From: Dokdonella_A sp963758365 | Lineage (GTDB): Bacteria > Pseudomonadota > Gammaproteobacteria > Xanthomonadales > Rhodanobacteraceae | Length of the DNA: 64,000 bases | NCBI GenBank assembly: GCA_963758365.1 | Contig: CAVWVB010000001.1 | Location: 2,480,001 to 2,544,000 of the forward strand | Direction: 5' to 3' | Part shown: piece after piece, positions 35,077 to 46,067 of the stretch | How the letters are laid out: every line of letters begins with the position of its first letter | Position numbering within the stretch: the first letter of the stretch is position 1 | Translations under genes and position numbers: made by a program | The notes under the pieces: generated by a model | Told to the model about the DNA's origin: nothing | The model's database searches: none | The model's input: the letters and a program-made list of their open reading frames with translations, nothing else

Positions 35077-35712
35077 TCACGTCGCCACGAACCCGATCCT
35101 GCGGTGGCTGCCGTCGCAGTAGGGCTTGTTGTCCGAATGACCGCAGCGGCACAGCACTGCGCGGGTAACCCGGTTGATCGTGCGGCCGGCGCCACTGACG
35201 ATCTCGAGGTTGCCGGTCACCTCGAGCGGTCCGTTCCGTTGCGGCTCGACGACCAACGGACCATCGCGGGCCGGCAATGGCTGCGACGCGATCACGGCGA
35301 CCTCGCCGGTCGCCGCGAAACCCGTCTGCGCATGGCGCCCGTCGCACCAGGGCTTGCGCTTCGATGCACCGCAACGACACAGCGTCGCACGAAACCCGTC
35401 GGCATGGCCGCGGATGGTCAGCGGCGCATTGAACGCGAGCGGCCCGTTCTCGCGAACACGCACCGTGTTGACGAGCGGCGGCGCTTCCTCGGCACCGCCG
35501 TCGTGACGTTGGCAGCGGATCGCGCCGGACGGACAGTTCTTCGCGACGCGCATGACTTCATCGGCACTCGTGGCGTCGGGATGTATCCAGTCGCCTTCGA
35601 CGTTCGGCACGAACACATCGGGATGGTCGAGCACGCAGTTGCGCGAGTGGATGCAGCGCTCGCCCTCGAACTCGACCGTGACCGCCCGGCCCTTCACGGT
35701 TTCCGTTGCCAT
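35077..35712 (-). CDS. Ferredoxin-like plus double CDGSH iron-sulfur protein
   Basis: 211 residues. The N-terminal 70 residues resemble the divergent 4Fe-4S (Fer4_19) domain (CIHSRNC...CPSGAIRCQ). Two CDGSH (mitoNEET-type) motifs follow: CRCGASKRKPWCDGRH near residue 112 and CRCGHSDNKPYCDGSH near residue 187, each with three Cys and one His to bind a 2Fe-2S cluster. A role in electron transfer or iron-sulfur/redox sensing in the cytoplasm is likely. It stands alone between fmdB and clpB on the same strand. Confidence 0.85.
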   Translation of the reverse strand: MATETVKGRAVTVEFEGERCIHSRNCVLDHPDVFVPNVEGDWIHPDATSADEVMRVAKNCPSGAIRCQRHDGGAEEAPPLVNTVRVRENGPLAFNAPLTIRGHADGFRATLCRCGASKRKPWCDGRHAQTGFAATGEVAVIASQPLPARDGPLVVEPQRNGPLEVTGNLEIVSGAGRTINRVTRAVLCRCGHSDNKPYCDGSHRRIGFVAT

Positions 35713-35781
35713 GCGCCTTCTCCCGGCAGCGGCCGCGGGGGCCGCATGCGCGATGCACTCGCATCGCGGGTCGATCGCAGT

Positions 35782-38364
<2,583 letters not shown>

Positions 38365-38434
38365 GGGTGTGCGATCTCCGGTTGACTGGCGCGGCGACGA
38401 CGCGGCTTGCCCGGACGACGCCCGATGTCCTGCG

Positions 38435-38463
38435 AAATGGGTCGTCTGCGGGCCGACTTCAAG
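38435..38463 (-). promoter_or_regulatory. Candidate sigma-32 (RpoH) promoter for clpB
   Basis: On the minus strand CTTGAAG (38463-38457) and CCCATTT (38441-38435) are separated by 15 bases, close to the heat-shock consensus CTTGAA/CCCAT-T. The predicted transcript would start about 60 bases before clpB. The -35 overlaps the last codons of pgeF. Confidence 0.6.
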
Positions 38464-39265
38464 CAAGCCGGGAGTCCGCGGCGCGGACCGGCGAGCGCCA
38501 CAGCAGGCTCGCGAAGCGCCCGGTCTCGCGATCGCGCCGGTACGAATAGAAGCGCGCGTCGCCGAACGTGTCGAGGCCGCCACCGTGGATGCGCGCGACG
38601 CCCGCCGCGCGCAGACGCTGGCGCGCGAGCGCGTAGAGGTCGCAGTGCCAGTGCCCGGCACGGCTCGGCGCGAATGCGGATGCGGCCTGCGCGGATGCGT
38701 CGAGGAATGCCGCGCGCACTTCGTCGCCGACCTCGTAGGAGCGCGCTCCGATCGCCGGGCCGAGCCAGGCCAGCACGCGCGAACCCGGCACCCCGAGTGC
38801 CGCGAGCGTGGCCTCGATCACGCCGCGTGCGAGCCCGCGCCAGCCCGCATGTGCGACCGCGAGCGCGGAGCCGTCCTCGACACAGAACAGCACCGGCAGG
38901 CAATCGGCGCTGAGCACCGCGAGCACGATGTCGTCGCGACGCGTGATCGCGGCATCGGCCGCGGGCTCGGACGCTGCGGGCGTGTCCGCCGCGTCGAGAT
39001 CGACGACGCGTACGCCGTGCACCTGATGCAGCCAGCGCGGGCAGGCGGGCAGGCCGAGAACCTCGACGAGTGCGCGGCGGTTCGCCGCAACCGCATCCGC
39101 GCTGTCGCCGCAGCGGCTGCCGAGGTTCATTGCGGCGTAGGGCGGTCGCGAATGGCCGTCCATGTCGCGCGTCGTCACCATCGCACGCACCGCGGTCGGC
39201 ACCGGCCAGTCGGGTTGCAGGCCGCCGCTGCCCATCCGCGCCGCGCCGTCGCGCGAAGGCTGCAT
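38459..39265 (-). CDS. pgeF: Peptidoglycan editing factor PgeF (YfiH, polyphenol oxidase family)
   Basis: 268 residues from MQPSRDGAARMG (a second ATG 10 codons on is possible). Features are NLGSRCGDSADAVAANR, LHQVHGVRVV, VLSADCLPVLFCV and VAHAGWRGLARGVIEATL, holding the metal-binding His and Cys of the family. It removes miscoupled L-Ser- or Gly-containing muropeptide precursors. Its ATG overlaps the stop of the kinase gene (TGATG), so the two are coupled. clpB lies downstream. Confidence 0.92.
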   Translation of the reverse strand: MQPSRDGAARMGSGGLQPDWPVPTAVRAMVTTRDMDGHSRPPYAAMNLGSRCGDSADAVAANRRALVEVLGLPACPRWLHQVHGVRVVDLDAADTPAASEPAADAAITRRDDIVLAVLSADCLPVLFCVEDGSALAVAHAGWRGLARGVIEATLAALGVPGSRVLAWLGPAIGARSYEVGDEVRAAFLDASAQAASAFAPSRAGHWHCDLYALARQRLRAAGVARIHGGGLDTFGDARFYSYRRDRETGRFASLLWRSPVRAADSRLA

Positions 39266-40905
39266 CAGGCGTGCGGCGCGACGATACGTGCCGCCGCAAG
39301 CAGCGATCCGGCCGGGGTCAGGGTGACCCGGAAGCAGGCGCCGCCGCCTGCAACCGGCACGTATTCGAGCGCGGCCTGACTCGCTTCGCTCATCTGCTTG
39401 GCCAGGTACAGACCGAGGCCGGTGCCGTATTCGTGGGTGGTGTAGAACGGCTCGAAAATCTGTGCGGCCACTTTCGGCGGGATGCCGGGGCCGCGGTCGA
39501 TGATTTCGATCAGCGGCGGGCCCTTGTCGGTCGCGAGCCGGGCGACCACGCTGACCCGCGCCGGTTCGTTCGGCTGGCGGCCGTAGCGCAGTGCGTTCTG
39601 CACGAGATTCCAGATCACCTGCTGCAGATGCTGCGGATCGACCATCGCCTCGATGATGCGGTTCTGGGTCACCGCGCGCAGATGGTCGGCGCCGAGGTCG
39701 TTGGATTGCTTGTAGTCCTCGACGAATGCGAGCACCCATGCGTTCAGATCGAGCGACTCGGGCCGCGAACGCTCGCGACGCGAGAGCTGCAGGATGTTCT
39801 CGACGACATCGTTCGCCCGCGTGCAGTGATTGTTCACGATATCGACGAGGCGCTTGTCCTCGGCACCGAGTTCCGGCGACTCCGCGAGCAGCTGCGCCGA
39901 GTAGCGGATCGCCGCGAGCGGATTGCGGATCTCGTGGGCGATCGACGCGGACAGGCGGCCCAGCGAGGAAAGCGTGAGTTCCTCGGCGCGCCGCGACAGC
40001 AACGACGTATCGTCTAGAAAGATCAGCACGTTGGTGTCGTCGTTCGGTGCGAGGCGCGTGAAGCGTGGAATCACTTCGGGCACGTCGGGCGCGAGCGCGA
40101 CCGCGGTCTGGTCGGTCTTGCCGGAGTGCCGCCAGTGGTACAGGCGGCGCGACAGCTCGGCCGCAACGGTGCCCAGCTCGCGCTGGTTCGGCGACGGATT
40201 GCCGATCAGGTGCCAGGCCGACTCGTTGATGCGCAGGATCTGGTTCGCCTCGTCGACCAGCAGGACGCCGGTCTTCATGCGCTGGATGATCAGGTCGTTG
40301 ATCTGTTCGAGGTTGAGCAGATCGACACCGCGCTGCGCGGCGAGATCCTCGGTCGCGCGCATGTGTCCGCCGAGATAGCGCAGCAACGCGGCGACGATGA
40401 AATACGCAACGACGATCGAGACGATCTCGAGCACCGAACGATCGGTACCGGTCCCGATCAGCTGTGCGTAGACGAACGGGAACACGACGCCGACCGCCGC
40501 GAACGCCGCGAACACGAAAGCCCGATGCGGCAGCAGCAGCGCGGCGATGCCGACGTTCACGAGCAGCATCATCGGCACCAGGCTGTGACCGGACAGCGCG
40601 ACCAGGACCACCGACGCCGCGACGATGTCGATCAGCAGCGAGGCGCTGATGCTCGCGACCAGATACATGCGCATGCGGTCGGTGCTGATCAGCAGGACCA
40701 CGGCCGTCACGGCATACGCGGATGCCGCTACCTGTCCGAGAATCGGGCGCGCGACGTGCACCCACTCGAGCGCGAACGGACTGAATATCAGGCTCGCGTA
40801 GACGACGCTCTCGAGACAACGGTAGAGATTGAAGAAATAGAGCTCGCGCCGGGTGATGTCTCCGGGCGATTCATCGGTCCTGCGCAAGCGGCGTTCTGGG
40901 GTCAC
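39265..40905 (-). CDS. PilS-like membrane sensor histidine kinase
   Basis: About 546 residues from a GTG at 40905 with GGAG upstream. Six hydrophobic helices cover residues about 20-185, followed by a PAS-like part (GVLLVDEANQILRINESAW), the H-box SASIAHEIRNPLAAIRYSAQLL with His324 (written here as IAHEIRNPLAAI), N-box (IWNLVQNALRYG) and G boxes (IDRGPGIPP, YGTGLGLYLAKQM). The architecture matches PilS, the sensor that with PilR and RpoN controls pilin expression. It lies divergent to sucC. The expected pilR does not follow; pgeF does. Confidence 0.82.
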   Translation of the reverse strand: MTPERRLRRTDESPGDITRRELYFFNLYRCLESVVYASLIFSPFALEWVHVARPILGQVAASAYAVTAVVLLISTDRMRMYLVASISASLLIDIVAASVVLVALSGHSLVPMMLLVNVGIAALLLPHRAFVFAAFAAVGVVFPFVYAQLIGTGTDRSVLEIVSIVVAYFIVAALLRYLGGHMRATEDLAAQRGVDLLNLEQINDLIIQRMKTGVLLVDEANQILRINESAWHLIGNPSPNQRELGTVAAELSRRLYHWRHSGKTDQTAVALAPDVPEVIPRFTRLAPNDDTNVLIFLDDTSLLSRRAEELTLSSLGRLSASIAHEIRNPLAAIRYSAQLLAESPELGAEDKRLVDIVNNHCTRANDVVENILQLSRRERSRPESLDLNAWVLAFVEDYKQSNDLGADHLRAVTQNRIIEAMVDPQHLQQVIWNLVQNALRYGRQPNEPARVSVVARLATDKGPPLIEIIDRGPGIPPKVAAQIFEPFYTTHEYGTGLGLYLAKQMSEASQAALEYVPVAGGGACFRVTLTPAGSLLAAARIVAPHA

Positions 40906-41137
40906 ATGGGCTCCGGTGCTCGCGCGAGTATAGCCAAGCGCGGGCCGAGGGCTGAGTATTCGAAGCGGGCGCCTGGGGAGGACGCGACCCCGGGCCCCTC
41001 TTTTTTTGATTTCACCCCACCCTTCCCCGAGAATAGGCGGCCGTCTCGGCGCGCGTCGCGCCGCCGCTATCCGGATTGCGCAGGTGGGGCGCGCTTCGTG
41101 CGCCGCAGCCGCGCGCCTACATGCCGAAGGTGCCTGC

Positions 41138-42304
41138 ATGAATTTCCACGAATACCAAGCCAAGGAACTGTTCGCCGAGTACGGCATCCCGGTACCGCCC
41201 GGCAAGGTCGCCGCGACGCCCGATAAGGCCGTCGAGGCGGCCGAGACGCTCGGCGGTGCGCAATGGATGGTCAAGGCGCAGATCCACGCCGGCGGACGCG
41301 GCAAGGCCGGTGGCGTGAAATTCTGCAAGTCGCACGAAGAGGTCAGGAGCGCCGCCGCGGGCATGCTCGGCACGAACATGCAGACCTACCAGTCGGGAGG
41401 TCGCGCGCTGCCGGTGAACCTGGTCCTGGTCACCGACGCGAGCGACATCGTCAAGGAGCTGTACCTGTCGATCCTGGTCGATCGCGACAGCAAGGCGGTC
41501 TCGTTCATCGCATCCGCGCAAGGCGGCGTCGACATCGAGCAGGTCGCGCGCGAGATGCCCGGGGACATCCACACGATCGAGGTCAACTTCGTCGAGGGCC
41601 TGCAGCCCTACCAGTGCCGCAGGCTCGCGTTCGACATGGGATTGACCGCAAAACAGGCGAACCAGCTGACCCGGGTCATGCTCGGCCTGTACAGGCTGTT
41701 CAACGACAAGGACCTGGCGCTGGTCGAACTGAATCCGCTCGCGATCGTCGCCTCGGGTGACCTGATGGCGCTCGACGGCAAGGTGAACTCCGACGACAAC
41801 GCGGAGTTTCGCCACCCGAAACTGGCCGCGATGCGCGATCTGACCCAGGAGGATCCGGCCGAGGCCGCGGCCGGCCAGCACAACCTCAACTACGTGACCA
41901 TGGACGGCAACATCGGCTGCATGGTCAACGGAGCAGGCCTCGCGATGGCGACGATGGACGTGATCAAGCTCGCGGGCGGCGAACCTGCGAACTTCCTCGA
42001 CGTCGGCGGCGGTGCGACCAAGGAACGCGTGACCGAGGCCTTCAAGCTGATCCTGTCCTCGGACAAGGTCCAGGCGATCCTCGTCAACATCTTCGGCGGC
42101 ATCGTGCGCTGCGACCTGATCGCCGAGGGCATCATCGCCGCGGTCAAGGAGGTCGGCTTGCAGATTCCGGTCATCGTTCGACTGCAGGGCACGAACGTCG
42201 AGAAGGGTCGCGAACTGCTGGCCAACTCGGGACTCGCGATCATCCCGGCCGACGACCTCGACGATGCAGCGCAAAAGGCGGTCGCGTCGGCCAAGGCCGC
42301 CTGA
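41138..42304 (+). CDS. sucC: Succinate-CoA ligase, ADP-forming, beta subunit
   Basis: 388 residues, identical in length to the E. coli protein, starting MNFHEYQAKELFAEYGIPVP. The ATP-grasp fold carries VKAQIHAGGRGKAGGVK and the late LDVGGGATKERVTEAF and FGGIVRCDLIAEGI. It makes succinate with ATP formation in the TCA cycle together with SucD, whose gene begins 107 bases later. The 232-base region upstream is shared with the divergent kinase gene. Confidence 0.97.
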   Translation: MNFHEYQAKELFAEYGIPVPPGKVAATPDKAVEAAETLGGAQWMVKAQIHAGGRGKAGGVKFCKSHEEVRSAAAGMLGTNMQTYQSGGRALPVNLVLVTDASDIVKELYLSILVDRDSKAVSFIASAQGGVDIEQVAREMPGDIHTIEVNFVEGLQPYQCRRLAFDMGLTAKQANQLTRVMLGLYRLFNDKDLALVELNPLAIVASGDLMALDGKVNSDDNAEFRHPKLAAMRDLTQEDPAEAAAGQHNLNYVTMDGNIGCMVNGAGLAMATMDVIKLAGGEPANFLDVGGGATKERVTEAFKLILSSDKVQAILVNIFGGIVRCDLIAEGIIAAVKEVGLQIPVIVRLQGTNVEKGRELLANSGLAIIPADDLDDAAQKAVASAKAA

Positions 42305-42411
42305 GCCGAAGCAGCCGCACCGGGCGCATCGCGGCGCACCGGTTTGGCGAGTCGAAAAACACGAGGATGGGCTGAAGCCCGCCCTCCGGACTTCAAACGA
42401 GAAGGTTCACC

Positions 42412-43284
42412 ATGAGCGTTTTGGTCGACAGGAACACCAAGGTCATCACCCAGGGCTTCACCGGCCAGCAGGGCACGTTTCATTCCGAACAGGCGCTGGA
42501 GTACGGCACCCGACTCGTCGGTGGCGTGACTCCGGGCAAGGGCGGCAGCGAGCACATCGGGCTGCCGGTCTACAACACCGTGCTCGACGCGGTGAACGAT
42601 ACCGGCGCCGACGCATCGATGATCTTCGTGCCGCCGCCTTTCGCGGCGGACGCGATTCTCGAAGCGGCCGACGCGGGCATCCGCGTGATCGTTACGATAA
42701 CCGAGGGCATTCCGGTGCTCGACATGCTGCGCGTCAAGAACGTGCTCAAGGGTTATCCGGACACCGTGCTGATAGGCCCGAACTGCCCCGGCATCATCAC
42801 CCCGGGAGAGTGCAAGATCGGGATCATGCCCGGCCACATCCACAAGCCGGGCAAGGTCGGCATCGTCTCCCGCTCCGGCACGCTGACCTACGAAGCGGTA
42901 TTCCAGACCACCAATGCGGGTCTCGGTCAGTCGACCTGCATCGGCATCGGCGGTGATCCGATCAATGGTCTGAGTTTCATCGACTGCCTGCAGCTGTTCC
43001 AGGACGATGCACAGACCGAAGGCATCATCATGGTCGGGGAAATCGGCGGCAGCGCCGAGGAGGAAGCGGCGGAGTTCATCGCCGAGTACGTGAACAAGCC
43101 GGTGGTCGCGTTCATCGCCGGCGCGTCGGCGCCCGCGGGCAAGCGCATGGGTCATGCAGGCGCGATCATCTCCGGCGGCAAGGGCACCGCGGCAGCGAAG
43201 TTCGCTGCGCTCGACAAGGCCGGCGTCGTCACCGTGAAATCGCCCGCCGATCTCGGCAGGACCCTCGCCGCCAGGATGCAATAG
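42412..43284 (+). CDS. sucD: Succinate-CoA ligase, alpha subunit
   Basis: 290 residues. The CoA-binding Rossmann start VLVDRNTKVITQGFTGQQGTFH is recognisable in part (TQGFTGQQGTFH), and the phospho-accepting His248 is in RMGHAGAIISGG. It pairs with SucC. An AGAAGG lies just before its ATG. nadE starts 44 bases later and may be co-transcribed. Confidence 0.97.
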   Translation: MSVLVDRNTKVITQGFTGQQGTFHSEQALEYGTRLVGGVTPGKGGSEHIGLPVYNTVLDAVNDTGADASMIFVPPPFAADAILEAADAGIRVIVTITEGIPVLDMLRVKNVLKGYPDTVLIGPNCPGIITPGECKIGIMPGHIHKPGKVGIVSRSGTLTYEAVFQTTNAGLGQSTCIGIGGDPINGLSFIDCLQLFQDDAQTEGIIMVGEIGGSAEEEAAEFIAEYVNKPVVAFIAGASAPAGKRMGHAGAIISGGKGTAAAKFAALDKAGVVTVKSPADLGRTLAARMQ

Positions 43285-43328
43285 CACGGCACGGATGTGC
43301 GCCGTCCCGGGAAGGATTCGCTGGCCCC

Positions 43329-44990
43329 ATGCTCCGCATCGCTCTCGCCCAGTTCGATTTTCCGGTCGGCGCCGTCGCGCGCAATGCCGAGCGCATCGCG
43401 GCGATGATCGCCGCGGCGCGGGACCAGCATGGCGCGGACCTCGTGCTGTTCCCGGAACTCGCGCTGAGCGGCTATCCGCCGGAAGACCTGCTGATGCGTC
43501 CGAGTTTCCTTGCCGAGTGCGACGTCGCGCTGCGCGCCATCGCGCGTGACGTGCGGGGCGTCGTCGCGGTGATCGGCTGGCCCGAAGCGGCCGGATCGGT
43601 CGTCTACAACTCGGCCAGCGTGCTGCGCGACGGCCGCATCGAGGCGACCTATCGCAAGCGCGAGCTGCCGAACTACGCGGTGTTCGACGAGCGCCGCTAT
43701 TTCCACGTCGACCCGGATGGCGGCGCCTGCGTGTTCGAGGTCAAGGGTGTGGCGGTCGGCCTGGTGATCTGCGAAGACCTGTGGTTCGCCGAGCCGCTCG
43801 ACGACACCGCGCGCGCGGGCGCGGAACTCGTGCTGGTGCCCAATGCCTCGCCGTTCGAACGCGACAAGCACGTGCAGCGCGATGCGCTGCTTGCCGCGCG
43901 CGTCGCGGAGACCGGCGTCGCGCTCGCCTATGTCAACGTGGTCGGTGGCCAGGACGCGCTGGTCTTCGATGGTTCGGCGGTGCTCGCCGATGGCGACGGC
44001 ACGATCCATGCGTCCGCGCCCGCGTTCGAGGATCACTGGCTGATCGCCGACTACGATGCCGGCGCGCGCCGCTTCACGCCCGTTGTGTGGCCCGTCGAAC
44101 AGGACGAAAGCCGGGAAGCGCTGGCCTGGCGTGCGATCGTGCGCGGTACCCGCGACTATTGCGCGAAAAACGGCTTCGACACGTGCTGGGTCGGCCTCTC
44201 GGGCGGTATCGATTCGGCACTCGTGCTCGCGATCGCGGTAGACGCGCTCGGCGCCGCGAACGTGACCGGCGTGCGGCTGCCTTCGCGCTACACGTCCGGC
44301 CTCAGCAACGATCTCGCCGAGGAGCAGATACGCGCGGTCGGCGCGAACATGATCACGATTCCGATCGAGGCGCCGTTCTCCGGCTTCATCGACGCACTCG
44401 CGCCGACGCTCGCGGCCATCGGCACGCTGCCCGCAGCGCCCGGCCACGACATCACCGCCGAAAACCTGCAGTCGCGAAGCCGCGGAGCGATCCTGATGGC
44501 GCTGTCGAACCGGTTCGGCGGACTCGTGCTGACCACCGGCAACAAGAGTGAATACGCGGTCGGTTACGCGACGATCTATGGCGACATGTGCGGAGGCTAC
44601 GCGCCGATCAAGGATCTCTACAAGACCGATGTGTTCATGCTCGCGAGATGGCGCAATGAACGGGATGCCGGACCGGGCAGGTCCTGGGTGATTCCGCCAG
44701 CGGTGATCGCGCGTGCGCCGTCCGCGGAATTGCGCGAAAACCAGACCGACGAGGATTCCCTGCCGCCCTATGCGGTGCTCGATGCGATCCTGTTGCGCCA
44801 CGTCGACGAGGAGCAGTCGCGCGACGAGATCGTGGACGCCGGATTCGACGCCGGCGTGGTCGACCACGTGCTGAATCTCGTGCGCATGAGCGAATGGAAG
44901 CGCCAGCAGGCCGCGCCCGGACCCAAGGTCTCGCGACGCGCGTTCGGCCGCGAACGGCGCTATCCGATCACTTCGGGATGGAGGCGGTGA
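43329..44990 (+). CDS. nadE: Glutamine-dependent NAD+ synthetase
   Basis: 553 residues with two domains. The N-terminal CN-hydrolase amidase has its Glu in LVLFPELALSGYPPEDLL, Lys in YRKRELPNY and Cys in GLVICEDLWF. The C-terminal NAD synthase has the ATP-binding SGGIDSALVLAIAVDALG and TTGNKSEYAVGY. It makes NAD from deamido-NAD using glutamine. It follows sucD and is convergent with bamD. Confidence 0.96.
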   Translation: MLRIALAQFDFPVGAVARNAERIAAMIAAARDQHGADLVLFPELALSGYPPEDLLMRPSFLAECDVALRAIARDVRGVVAVIGWPEAAGSVVYNSASVLRDGRIEATYRKRELPNYAVFDERRYFHVDPDGGACVFEVKGVAVGLVICEDLWFAEPLDDTARAGAELVLVPNASPFERDKHVQRDALLAARVAETGVALAYVNVVGGQDALVFDGSAVLADGDGTIHASAPAFEDHWLIADYDAGARRFTPVVWPVEQDESREALAWRAIVRGTRDYCAKNGFDTCWVGLSGGIDSALVLAIAVDALGAANVTGVRLPSRYTSGLSNDLAEEQIRAVGANMITIPIEAPFSGFIDALAPTLAAIGTLPAAPGHDITAENLQSRSRGAILMALSNRFGGLVLTTGNKSEYAVGYATIYGDMCGGYAPIKDLYKTDVFMLARWRNERDAGPGRSWVIPPAVIARAPSAELRENQTDEDSLPPYAVLDAILLRHVDEEQSRDEIVDAGFDAGVVDHVLNLVRMSEWKRQQAAPGPKVSRRAFGRERRYPITSGWRR

Positions 44991-45030
44991 CTTCGTCGAC
45001 GAACGCGCCGCGAATGGGCACTGGCGCCGA

Positions 45031-45045
45031 CATTTGAATCAAATG
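45031..45045. repeat. Perfect palindrome in the nadE-bamD gap
   Basis: CATTTGA-A-TCAAATG, 7-base arms around one base. It is AT-rich in very GC-rich DNA and lies between two convergent genes. It could be a regulator site, a weak bidirectional terminator stem, or chance. Confidence 0.35.
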
Positions 45046-45066
45046 CAGCGCCCGCGCGTGTCGCAA

Positions 45067-45906
45067 TCACTGCCCGCGATTGCTGAGCGGCACGAGTTTC
45101 CACAGATTCGACCGGTAATGCGGCCATTTTCCGTGCAGCGCCGGATGGTCGGGATAATTGAGCTTGAGCACGCGCTCGGCGTCGTCGGCGAGTTTCTGCT
45201 GACCGAGTTTTCTGTAGCTCAGCATCATGATCGCGAGCGCGTCGCTGGCCTGCGGCGACTGCGGATAGGTCTCGATGATCGATTTGGCGCGGTTCGACGA
45301 GGCCACGTAGGCGTCGCGCTTGAGATAGTAGAGCGCGACGTTGAGCTCGGCCTGGGCCATGGTGTTGCGCAGGAAGATCATGCGCTGGCGCGCGTCCTCA
45401 GCGTAGCGGCTCTGCGGATAGCGGCTGACCAGCGCGCCGAAATCGTCGAATGACTGGCGCGTATTCGCCTGGTCGCGCTGGGTCATGTCCAGTCCGACAT
45501 AGCGTTCGAGGAATCCGCCGGCGCGGTCGAAGTTGATCAGGCCGCGCAGATAGTAGGCGTAGTCGATGTGGCGATGGGTCGGATAGGTCTTGATGAAGCG
45601 GTTGATCGTCGAATACGCCTCTTCGGGCTTCTTCTGCTTGAACTGCGCGTAGGCGAGGTCGAGCTGGGACTGCTCGGTGTACGCGCCGAACGGAAACCGC
45701 GCGGTCAGGCGCTGGAACGCACGCGCGGCCTGATCGTAATCGCCGTGGTCCAGGGCGCTAACGCCCTTCTGGTACACCTGTTCGACCGACAGCGTATCGA
45801 GCGGATCGCCCTTCTTGCCGCGAAACAGCGAGCAGCCGGCGAGCGCGACGACGAGCACGACCAGGACGGCGCGCAGGGCAATTCTTGAAACGGAGAGGAC
45901 TCGCAT
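45067..45906 (-). CDS. bamD: Outer membrane assembly lipoprotein BamD
   Basis: About 279 residues from MRVLSVSRIALRAV. The lipobox is VVALAGC, giving a lipidated Cys near residue 24. Five TPR-like units follow (VYQKGVSALDHGDYDQAARAF, LDLAYAQFKQKKPEEAYSTI and others). BamD is the essential BAM-complex lipoprotein for beta-barrel insertion. The frame is open upstream, but the family starts here. It is divergent from rluD, as in many proteobacteria. Confidence 0.95.
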   Translation of the reverse strand: MRVLSVSRIALRAVLVVLVVALAGCSLFRGKKGDPLDTLSVEQVYQKGVSALDHGDYDQAARAFQRLTARFPFGAYTEQSQLDLAYAQFKQKKPEEAYSTINRFIKTYPTHRHIDYAYYLRGLINFDRAGGFLERYVGLDMTQRDQANTRQSFDDFGALVSRYPQSRYAEDARQRMIFLRNTMAQAELNVALYYLKRDAYVASSNRAKSIIETYPQSPQASDALAIMMLSYRKLGQQKLADDAERVLKLNYPDHPALHGKWPHYRSNLWKLVPLSNRGQ

Positions 45907-45925
45907 GCGGGTGGCAGGCTCTGCG

Positions 45926-45943
45926 ATGATAGAAAGGAGGTGA
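45926..45943 (+). promoter_or_regulatory. Five-codon mini-ORF carrying a perfect Shine-Dalgarno, upstream of rluD
   Basis: ATG ATA GAA AGG AGG TGA encodes MIERR and stops inside AAAGGAGGTGA (45933-45943), a perfect match to the 16S 3-prime end. No start codon follows at normal spacing; the nearest in-use ATG (rluD) is about 125 bases on. It may be a chance match, a leader peptide or a ribosome standby site. Confidence 0.3.
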
Positions 45944-46067
45944 ACCGGCAGGACGAACGAGCCGGCTCGCCGAGTGGCCGGACCGCGGCATGGCTGCCCG
46001 CGAAACGTCGATGATAACCCGAACCTCACCTGGCCGGGCAACGCCGGCGCGCGCGGAAAACAGCACG

